Positions 1-5,167 of a stretch of 11,720 nt of DNA are shown here, one piece after another. Both the position numbers and the translations under genes were made by a program. Numbering within the stretch: the first letter of the stretch is position 1; every line of letters begins with the position of its first letter. The DNA lies in assembly GCA_018812395.1 (NCBI GenBank), contig JAHJDS010000318.1, positions 1 through 11,720 of the forward strand, given 5' to 3'. The notes below the pieces were generated by a model. The model searched no databases and was not told the DNA's origin. It was given only the letters and a program-made list of their open reading frames with translations. The stretch comes from Pseudomonadota bacterium. Its GTDB lineage: Bacteria; Desulfobacterota; Desulfarculia; Desulfarculales; JAHJDS01.

Positions 1-507
1 CGCGTCAACCGGCCACTCAAGTACGGCCTTGGTTAAGAGTCGCGGGTCGTGGTGGCCGGTGACGCCGATGAAGCGGATCAGCCCCTGGTCTTTGGCCTGG
101 ACAAAGGCCTCGAGCGCGCCGCCCGGGCCGGAGATGACCTCGAACTCGTCTTTGGTCCGCAGATCGTGGATCTGCCACAGGTCCAGGTGGTCGAGGTTCA
201 TCGTGGCCAGGGTATTTTCCAGGTCGGCCTTGGCCTCGGGGCTTGTCCGGCCGGCCGATTTGGAGGCCTGAAAGATGTCGGCCCGCTGGTCCGGATGCTC
301 GCCCCAGACCAGGCCGTAGTAGCCCTGACTGCCGGCGTAGGCCGGGGCGCAGTCAAAATAGCCGATGCCCTCGGCCAGGGCGGCCTCGATGACCGCCGTC
401 GCCTCGGCCTCGCGATGTTGGGTGCGCAGCACCCCCTCGCCGCCCAGGCCGACGCGGGTGACGGCCGGGCCTAACTCAGCCAAGGTTTTTTTTAAAAGGT
501 CGGGCAT
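1..507 (-). CDS. Aldo/keto reductase, partial (C-terminus beyond left edge)
   Basis: This gene encodes an NAD(P)H-dependent aldo/keto reductase of the TIM-barrel superfamily; the physiological substrate cannot be told. The first 169 residues are visible. The full catalytic tetrad can be read: Asp52 and Tyr57 (in FDCAPAYAG), Lys83 (in QASKSAG) and His114 (in LWQIHDL), with the spacing usual for the family. The ATG at 505-507 follows a weak AGGG stretch; an in-frame GTG at 526-528 is an alternative start. The gene lies 33 bp downstream of the copper ATPase on the same strand, so it is probably cotranscribed. A link to copper is inferred from position only, for example repair of oxidised or carbonyl products. 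Family members near 300 residues are typical, so roughly half is missing. The reading frame is open to base 1 with no stop. Confidence 0.9.
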   Translation of the reverse strand, partial: MPDLLKKTLAELGPAVTRVGLGGEGVLRTQHREAEATAVIEAALAEGIGYFDCAPAYAGSQGYYGLVWGEHPDQRADIFQASKSAGRTSPEAKADLENTLATMNLDHLDLWQIHDLRTKDEFEVISGPGGALEAFVQAKDQGLIRFIGVTGHHDPRLLTKAVLEWPVDA

Positions 508-540
508 GATCCCTGGTGATAACCCCACGTGGTAGGCGGA

Positions 541-3051
541 CTACAGCGACCGGCGCGCCAGCCGTAAACTATTCATCACCACCGTCACGCTGGACAGGGC
601 CATGGCCCCGGCCGCCGCGGCCGGGTGCAGGCTCCGCAGAAATCCCGGCACCCAGTCCGCCCAGTACAGCACGCCGGCCGCCACCGGCACCAGGGCCAGG
701 TTGTAGAAGAAGGCCCAGAACAGATTCTGCCTGATGGTCCGCATCACCGCCCGGGAGAGCCTGATCGCCCGGGGCACGCCGCCGAGTTCGCTGCCGACCA
801 AGGTCACGTCCGAGGCCTCCATGGCCACGTCCGTGCCCGAGCCGATGGCGATGCCCACGTCGGCCCGGGCCAGGGCCGGGGCGTCGTTCAGGCCGTCGCC
901 GACCATGGCCACCACCCGCCCCGCGTCCTGTTCGGCGCGGATGACCTCCTCCTTGCCCTCGGGCAGCACCCCGGCCACCACCCGGTCGATGCCGACCAGA
1001 TCGGCCACCGCCCTGGCCGCCCGCTCGTTGTCGCCGGTGAGCATGACACTCGTTATCCCGAGGTCGTGAAGCCCGGCCAGGGCGTCCTTGGCCTCGGCCC
1101 TGGGCGTGTCCGAGACGCCGATCACGCCGACGAGTTTTTCATCCACCGCGATGAGCATCACCGTCTTGCCCTGGCCCGACAGATCGTCAATGATCCGGGA
1201 CGCGTTTTCAGGAACGTCCGTCCCGAACCAATCCGGCTTACCGACCTTGACCCGTTGGCCGTGAACCTTGGCCTCGACGCCGAAGCCCCGGGTGGCCAGG
1301 AACTCATCGGGGGCGGCGATGGCCAGGCCCCGCTCCCGGGCCCCGGCCGTAACCGCCACGGCCAGGGGGTGTTCCGAGCCCGACTCGGCCGCCGCGGCCA
1401 GGGCCAGATGCCCCTCGCCGTCGGATTGGTCCAGGGTCAGCCAGTCCGTCAGCACCGGCTTGCCCACGGTGATGGTCCCGGTCTTGTCGAACATGATCGT
1501 CGAGACGCGGTGGGCCGTCTCCAGGGCCTCGGCCGACTTGAACAGGACCCCCATCCGGGCCCCCTTGCCCGAACCGACCATGATCGCCGTGGGCGTGGCC
1601 AGGCCCAGGGCGCAGGGGCAGGCGATGACCAGCACGGCCACCATCCGAATCATGGCCGGGCCCAGTTCGCCGCCCAGGGACCACCACAAGGCCAAGGTCA
1701 GCAGCCCCACGCCGACGATCACGGGCACGAACACGGCCGAGACCTGGTCGGCCAGCCGCTGGATGGGGGCCTTGCTGCCCTGGGCGGCCCGGACCAGGCG
1801 GATGATCTGGGCCAGGGCCGTGGCCGAGCCGACGCCGGTGGCCTCGACCCGAAGCAGCCCCTGGCCGTTGATGGTCGCCCCGAAGACCTGGTCGTCCGGG
1901 CCTTTGTCCACGGGGATCGATTCGCCGGTTAGGAGGCTCTCGTCCACGGCCGAGTCGCCCGACACCACCCGGCCGTCCACCGGAAAAGACTCGCCCGGAC
2001 GGACGACCACCACCTGACCCGGCTCCACCTCATCGGCCGGAATCTCCCGCTCCTGGCCCGACTCGTCGATCACCCGGGCCGTCTTGGGGGCCAGGTTCAT
2101 CAGCTCCCGGATGGCCGCCGAGGCCCGGCCCTTGGCCCCGGCCTCCAGCAGCTTGCCCAGCTTGATCAGGGTGATGATCATCGCCGCGGCCAGGAAATGC
2201 ATCTGGGGCCCGACGGCCCACGCCTCGGCCGGCAGACCCAGGCCGGGAAATAAAACCAGCCCGGCGACCAGGGGGGGATATCCCAGGCCGGCCAGAAGCA
2301 GCTCCGCCACCGAGTAGAAGTAGGCCGTGGACGAGCCCAGGGCCACCAGGACGTCCATGTTGGCCGAGCCGTTGCGCAGGCTCTTTAACCCGCCCAAGTA
2401 GAAGCTCATCCCGGTGAAGAACATGACCGGGGTGGCCAGCAGGAACAGCAGCCAGTTGACCCAGGCGGCGTTGGCCCAGGGGCCCAGCAGGCCGAAGTTG
2501 CGCCCCAGACTGAGGATCATGATCGGCACGGTGAAGATCACGCCCACAACGAAGTCGATCTTCTGGGAGCGAAGCTCCGCCGCCCGGGCCGCCGCCTCGG
2601 GATTCTCGGCCGCCTCATCCTCGGCGGGCAGGACCAGATTGTACCCGGCCTTGGCCACCATCCGGGCGATGCCCGCCAGATCGACCCGAGTCGGGTCGAA
2701 CTCGATGGAGGCCGTCTCGGTGCCGAAGTTGACGTTGGCCGAGATGACCCCGGGCGTTTTCTTGTTGAGGGTCCGCTCGACCGTGGCCGCGCAAGTGGCG
2801 CAGGTCATGCCCGTCACCGGCAGTTCGACCTTCCGCCGGGGCAGGACGAGGCGGTAGCCGGCCTTCTTGATCGCCTCGGCCATGGACTCGAGATCGGTCT
2901 GCGCGGGGTCGTAGTCCACCGCAGCCGTTTCCGTGCCGAAGTTGACGTTGGCCGCTTCGACGCCGGCCACCTTTTTTCTAAGGGTCCGCTCGACCGTGGC
3001 CGCGCAGGCGGCGCAGGTCATGCCCACCACCGGCAGTTCGACGTGTGCCAA
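541..3051 (-). CDS. copA: Cu(I)-exporting P1B-type ATPase (CopA)
   Basis: This is an 836-residue inner-membrane pump that exports Cu(I), possibly also Ag(I), at the cost of ATP. Two N-terminal heavy-metal-associated domains carry GMTCAAC (Cys13, Cys16) and GMTCATC (Cys84, Cys87). Membrane helices lie near 166-184, 196-216, 231-255, 284-303, 438-459, 466-493, 776-796 and 808-828. Core motifs are TGES (375-378), the transport CPC (478-480), the phosphorylated Asp522 in DKTGT, the P1B marker SEHP (559-562) and GDGLNDAP (718-725). Tyr783-Asn784 in helix 7 and Met817 with Ser820-Ser821 in helix 8 match the Cu(I) subgroup P1B-1. The start is TTG at 3049-3051, forced by an in-frame TAG three codons upstream and supported by a GGGGA ribosome site. 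It lies 98 bp after copZ and 33 bp before the reductase gene, on the same strand. The two metal-binding domains are nearly identical at DNA level. Length is normal for the family. Confidence 0.97.
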   Translation of the reverse strand: MAHVELPVVGMTCAACAATVERTLRKKVAGVEAANVNFGTETAAVDYDPAQTDLESMAEAIKKAGYRLVLPRRKVELPVTGMTCATCAATVERTLNKKTPGVISANVNFGTETASIEFDPTRVDLAGIARMVAKAGYNLVLPAEDEAAENPEAAARAAELRSQKIDFVVGVIFTVPIMILSLGRNFGLLGPWANAAWVNWLLFLLATPVMFFTGMSFYLGGLKSLRNGSANMDVLVALGSSTAYFYSVAELLLAGLGYPPLVAGLVLFPGLGLPAEAWAVGPQMHFLAAAMIITLIKLGKLLEAGAKGRASAAIRELMNLAPKTARVIDESGQEREIPADEVEPGQVVVVRPGESFPVDGRVVSGDSAVDESLLTGESIPVDKGPDDQVFGATINGQGLLRVEATGVGSATALAQIIRLVRAAQGSKAPIQRLADQVSAVFVPVIVGVGLLTLALWWSLGGELGPAMIRMVAVLVIACPCALGLATPTAIMVGSGKGARMGVLFKSAEALETAHRVSTIMFDKTGTITVGKPVLTDWLTLDQSDGEGHLALAAAAESGSEHPLAVAVTAGARERGLAIAAPDEFLATRGFGVEAKVHGQRVKVGKPDWFGTDVPENASRIIDDLSGQGKTVMLIAVDEKLVGVIGVSDTPRAEAKDALAGLHDLGITSVMLTGDNERAARAVADLVGIDRVVAGVLPEGKEEVIRAEQDAGRVVAMVGDGLNDAPALARADVGIAIGSGTDVAMEASDVTLVGSELGGVPRAIRLSRAVMRTIRQNLFWAFFYNLALVPVAAGVLYWADWVPGFLRSLHPAAAAGAMALSSVTVVMNSLRLARRSL
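2721..3042 (-). repeat. Tandem duplication encoding the two HMA domains of CopA (213-bp offset)
   Basis: Two blocks recur at an offset of exactly 213 bp, or 71 codons. The block at 2768-2829 matches 2981-3042 at 58 of 62 positions. The block at 2721-2740 matches 2934-2953 at 20 of 20. The segments between them are more diverged. They encode the CxxC loop with its following helix, and the ANVNFGTETA strand region of each domain. This points to an internal duplication with part of the sequence kept alike by selection or gene conversion. Confidence 0.9.
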
Positions 3052-3054
3052 ATT

Positions 3055-3148
3055 ATTCCCCTAACCGACCGGATCTGAACGTCCGTGTCGGGTGAAAGGA
3101 AGACGGGCCGTCGCGCCCTCGGGTCGGACGGCTCGGCGCTCCGGTCGG
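3055..3148 (-). promoter_or_regulatory. Nested inverted repeat filling the copZ-copA gap
   Basis: A perfect 9-bp inverted repeat (3065-3073 with 3140-3148, CCGACCGGA and its complement) begins one base after the copZ stop. It ends two bases before the in-frame stop that precedes the copA ribosome site. Inside it lies a second 6-bp pair, 3107-3112 with 3127-3132. In the mRNA this could fold into a long stem spanning the whole intergenic region, with the copA ribosome site (GGGGA, complement of 3057-3061) just outside. The arms are seen; a role in setting the copZ to copA ratio is inference. No T-run follows, so it is not a standard terminator. Confidence 0.5.
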
Positions 3149-3149
3149 A

Positions 3150-3359
3150 TCAGGCCTCTTCGGCCGGATAGCCGATTTCCTTGAGCGTGGCCGCGATTTT
3201 CACCCAGTCGGCCGGGGCGTCGAAGTTGATGGTCACCTGCTTGGTGTCCACGTCGCCCTCGACCCCGGTCACGCCCTCGACCTCACCCACCTCGCGCTTG
3301 ATGGTCATCAGGCAATGTCCGCAACTGATGGCCGGTACGCGCACCGTCTTTTCCGCCAT
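3150..3359 (-). CDS. copZ: CopZ-like copper chaperone, single HMA domain
   Basis: This is a 69-residue cytoplasmic protein consisting of one heavy-metal-associated domain. In this family such proteins bind Cu(I) through two cysteines and hand it to the N-terminal domains or the platform of CopA. The metal loop is PAISCGHCL, with Cys13 and Cys16. The usual MxCxxC methionine is replaced by isoleucine, and the SCGHC form is common in CopZ chaperones. The beta-alpha-beta pattern continues through TKQVTINFD and ends in KEIGYPAEE, a typical domain end. The ATG at 3357-3359 follows a good GAGGAGA ribosome site about seven bases upstream. It is the first gene of the copper cluster, with copA 98 bp downstream. 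Delivery of another soft metal cannot be excluded, but a CopA directly downstream makes copper most likely. Confidence 0.9.
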   Translation of the reverse strand: MAEKTVRVPAISCGHCLMTIKREVGEVEGVTGVEGDVDTKQVTINFDAPADWVKIAATLKEIGYPAEEA

Positions 3360-3381
3360 GTCGTGTCTCCTCGAGAATGTC

Positions 3382-3401
3382 CGGCGATCGGTCGATCGCC
3401 G
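3382..3401 (-). promoter_or_regulatory. Inverted repeat in the copZ leader, possible operator
   Basis: A perfect 9-bp inverted repeat with a 2-bp centre (CGGCGATCG, GT, CGATCGCCG) lies about 8 bp upstream of the copZ ribosome site and downstream of the -10 candidate. The sequence CGATCGGT recurs directly at 3385-3392 and 3400-3407. Position and symmetry fit a repressor operator. It does not match the CsoR or CueR operator patterns I know, so the regulator is unknown. An mRNA hairpin is the alternative reading. Confidence 0.45.
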
Positions 3402-3424
3402 ATCGGTTTTGTTCCTATTGTTAA

Positions 3425-3453
3425 ATACTAGTCACCATTCCCGGGCGGCGCAA
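3425..3453 (-). promoter_or_regulatory. Possible copZ promoter
   Basis: Read on the minus strand, TTGCGC (3448-3453) and TAGTAT (3425-3430) are separated by exactly 17 bp. The -35 matches the sigma-70 consensus at 3 of 6 and the -10 at 4 of 6, so the site is weak, as expected for an activated promoter. A 7-bp inverted repeat (GGGCGGC at 3443-3449 with 3458-3464) overlaps the -35 and could bind a regulator. Confidence 0.35.
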
Positions 3454-3608
3454 CCGAGCCGCCCCAAAAAATCGACTTGACATCGCGGGGGGGGTGGAGT
3501 TTGGTTGAAGCCCCGCCACCGCGGCGGCCGTCGAGCGCCGCGGCGATGATCGTCATTTCACTAAGGGGTGTCTCTGGCCGCCCTGTCTGCGGTGCTCTTG
3601 TTGTTCTG

Positions 3609-3638
3609 TTGACAGTCCCGGCCGGACTGACGTAATTT
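3609..3638 (+). promoter_or_regulatory. Promoter candidate of the TPR-like gene with a dyad in the spacer
   Basis: A consensus -35 TTGACA (3609-3614) is followed after 18 bp by TAATTT (3633-3638), which keeps the three most conserved -10 bases. An inverted repeat, CAGTCC (3613-3618) and GGACTG (3624-3629) with a 5-bp centre, overlaps the end of the -35 and fills the spacer. That arrangement is typical of an operator. The leader would be about 60 nt. Confidence 0.5.
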
Positions 3639-3706
3639 TATATGACGAGTCCCGGGAGGGCCTCGCCCGATCCCAGGTGGGGGATTCCGGTGACAGGGGA
3701 TGAATC

Positions 3707-4492
3707 ATGACCAAGTTTCGGTTTTTGTCCCTGGCGGTGGTGGTGGCCGTGGGCAGCTTCCTCGGGGGCGCGGTGGCCACGCTGCTTCTGCCGGAGCGCC
3801 TAGACGTGGCCGAAATGCAGACCGTCATCGCGGCCCAGAAAAAGGTCCTGGCCCAGATGAAGGACCTGGTCAAGGCCTGCCTGGCCAAACCGGGCACGTC
3901 GGCCGAGGTCAAGCGGCGGCCGCCGGTGTCCGGGCCTCCCCTTAAAAAGATCGCCCCCGCCACCTCGCCTGACCGGGACGCCGCCCGGCGGGCGGCCGAG
4001 GACAAGCGGCGGCAGATCGTCACCTGGCTGGCCAAGGCCCACGAGGCCGTCAAGGCCAAGCGCTACGAGGACGCCCGGGAGTTCTACCGCCAGGTGCTCC
4101 ATCTGGAGGCCAACCACCGGGCCGCCGAGGCCGGTCTGGCCCGCCTCGAGGCCCGGCAGAAGATCGACTCCCTGCTGCGCGAGGCCGAAACCGCCCTCAA
4201 GCAGAAGAGCTTCAACCGGGCGATCAAAATTTACGCCACGGTCCTCTCCCTCCAACCCGACCACGCCGGGGCCAAGGCCGGGCTGGCCGGGGCCGAGAAG
4301 GCCAAGGCCGAGCGGGTCACCAGCCTGTTGAGTCGGGCCCAAGAGGCCCTGGCCGAGGGCAAGCGCGACCTGGCCCGGAAGTTGTACGGGGAAGTGCTGT
4401 CTCTAGATCAGGACAACGCCTTGGCCAAGGCGGGACTGACCAGGGTCAAGTCGGTCTCCAAACCGTCGTCCCCGAACCGTCCCGACAACTAG
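3707..4492 (+). CDS. Membrane-anchored protein with three TPR-like repeats
   Basis: This is a 261-residue protein with no recognised family name. A single hydrophobic segment (residues about 7-28) follows a short basic N-terminus, and no clear cleavage site is seen, so it is probably a signal anchor with the rest in the periplasm. Residues 33-60 look helical and contain one Cys (58). A Pro-rich linker (72-90) leads to three helical-hairpin repeats at about 104-148, 153-198 and 204-249. They share the pattern LL-x-x-A-x-x-A-L-x-x-x-x-[FY]-x-x-A-x-x-x-Y-x-x-V-L-x-L and are spaced about 50 residues, longer than a canonical 34-residue TPR. Such repeats usually mediate protein binding. The ATG at 3707 follows an AGGGGA ribosome site. 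The gene is monocistronic and ends in a terminator shared with the convergent Cys-repeat gene. Its partner is unknown. Confidence 0.85.
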   Translation: MTKFRFLSLAVVVAVGSFLGGAVATLLLPERLDVAEMQTVIAAQKKVLAQMKDLVKACLAKPGTSAEVKRRPPVSGPPLKKIAPATSPDRDAARRAAEDKRRQIVTWLAKAHEAVKAKRYEDAREFYRQVLHLEANHRAAEAGLARLEARQKIDSLLREAETALKQKSFNRAIKIYATVLSLQPDHAGAKAGLAGAEKAKAERVTSLLSRAQEALAEGKRDLARKLYGEVLSLDQDNALAKAGLTRVKSVSKPSSPNRPDN

Positions 4493-4545
4493 TCGGGTGA
4501 CCGGAATTCCAGCGGCCCGGGGCCGGTCGCCATTGGAGCCCGGGG

Positions 4546-4581
4546 AAAAAAACGCCGCGTCCCGGTCGCCGCGGCGTTTTT
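4546..4581. terminator. Bidirectional intrinsic terminator
   Basis: The arms AAAAACGCCGCG (4548-4559) and CGCGGCGTTTTT-type sequence (4570-4581) pair over 12 bp around an 11-base loop. A run of seven A lies on the left and five T on the right, so a GC stem followed by a T-run is formed on both strands. It sits between the convergent TPR-like gene (ending 4492) and Cys-repeat gene (ending 4597) and can serve both. Confidence 0.85.
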
Positions 4582-4596
4582 CGTCCGGCCGGTTAT

Positions 4597-5046
4597 CTAT
4601 TTCACGCACTTCCCCTGGGCGGCGATCCACTTGTAGCCCGGCTTGCACCTCAGGCAACGCCGTTTCCCGCGCCACTTGCCGAAAAAATAACCGGCCCGGC
4701 AGCGGACACAGCGCTTGCGCCCGATGAACCACCGGTACTTATAGCCGGCCTTGCAGTGGATGCAGTACCACACCCCGCGATATTTGGCCCAGAAGTAACC
4801 GGCCCGGCAGCTGATGCAGCCGCGCTGGCCGCGCCACTGGCCCATCTTGTACCCGGCCGGACACTTGCCGGCCACCGGGGCCTTGAAATACGGCCAGTTG
4901 CGCAGCGGAAAGTGCCAGGAGGCCCCGTGCGTGTCCGGCGGGTGCCAGGCCGCGGCCTTGGCCGCCGGAACCGGCGTCACCGGGGACAGGGGCACGATCA
5001 GCCCCACCACGGCCACCATCGTCATGAGCATCACGGCTCGCCTCAT
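4597..5046 (-). CDS. Secreted cysteine-repeat protein, five C-x14-C-type units
   Basis: This is a 149-residue protein of unknown function. Residues 1 to about 31 form a signal peptide: MRR, a hydrophobic core (5-20) and an AKA-type cleavage region near 29-33. After a W/H/P-rich stretch come ten cysteines at 62, 77, 80, 95, 98, 113, 116, 131, 134 and 147. The spacing alternates 15 and 3 exactly, with 13 for the last step. This gives five units of the form C-x-[AP]-G-Y-x(6)-[RIQ]-G-x(3)-C joined by two-residue links. The repeats are rich in Lys, Arg, Trp and Tyr, so the mature protein is strongly basic. The cysteine/GY/G spacing resembles the ephrin-receptor-like (GCC2/GCC3) repeat, which suggests one disulfide per unit; this is an inference. 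The ATG at 5044-5046 follows a strong AAGGGGAG ribosome site. The gene has its own promoter and a shared terminator. The fold could instead bind metal or nucleic acid. Confidence 0.85.
   Translation of the reverse strand: MRRAVMLMTMVAVVGLIVPLSPVTPVPAAKAAAWHPPDTHGASWHFPLRNWPYFKAPVAGKCPAGYKMGQWRGQRGCISCRAGYFWAKYRGVWYCIHCKAGYKYRWFIGRKRCVRCRAGYFFGKWRGKRRCLRCKPGYKWIAAQGKCVK
4606..4863 (-). repeat. 54-bp tandem repeats within the cysteine-repeat gene
   Basis: The DNA repeats with a 54-bp (18-codon) period over nearly five units. For example, GGCCCGGCAG occurs at 4693-4702 and again at 4801-4810, two periods apart, with a near copy between them. Similarity at DNA level is clear around the CxxC and GY codons and weaker elsewhere, so growth by unit duplication is likely but not very recent. 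Confidence 0.85.
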
Positions 5047-5123
5047 CTCAACTCCCCTTAAAAGGAAATCATGTCGGTCCGAACTCCGCCGGCGGCGGTC
5101 CGGGAAAACCTGACGCTGTCCTC

Positions 5124-5152
5124 ATTATACCACCGTGAAGGCCGCCCCGGAA
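5124..5152 (-). promoter_or_regulatory. Extended -10 promoter of the cysteine-repeat gene
   Basis: On the minus strand TGGTATAAT (complement of 5124-5132) is a perfect -10 with the TGn extension. The -35 position 17 bp upstream (TTCCGG, complement of 5147-5152) is poor, which is common for extended -10 promoters. The leader would be about 70 nt and contains a GC-rich inverted repeat. The promoter lies between the end of the kinase gene (5168) and this gene, so the small gene can be expressed alone. Confidence 0.65.
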
Positions 5153-5167
5153 CTAGTCCCCGGACGC

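Larger units (their letters stand above)
3360..3706. other. 347-bp divergent intergenic region between copZ and the TPR-like gene
   Basis: No credible gene lies here. The left third holds the copZ leader, its inverted repeats and a weak promoter. The centre holds a strong GC hairpin (CCGCGGCG at 3519-3526 with 3536-3543, 9-bp loop) without a T-run on either strand. The right part holds the promoter of the plus-strand gene. A TTGACA at 3477-3482 has no convincing -10 partner on the plus strand. Confidence 0.7.

Noticed and set aside
625..1932. 435-codon open frame on the plus strand
   Set aside because: It is antisense to the conserved core of CopA. Its product is rich in Gly, Gln, His and Pro, without domains, as expected of a shadow frame in GC-rich DNA.
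3477..3505. Plus-strand promoter starting at TTGACA 3477-3482
   Set aside because: The position 17 bp downstream reads TTTGGT-like sequence without a -10, and a better promoter lies closer to the gene.
3519..3543. GC hairpin as a terminator
   Set aside because: The stem is strong, but neither strand has a T-run after it and no gene ends nearby.
4606..4863. CRISPR-like or heme-binding reading of the 54-bp repeats
   Set aside because: The repeats are in-frame coding units without unique spacers. The CxxC pairs are followed by Arg or Lys, never by His as in c-type heme sites, and the CxxCK form known from nitrite reductase is not expected in such an array.
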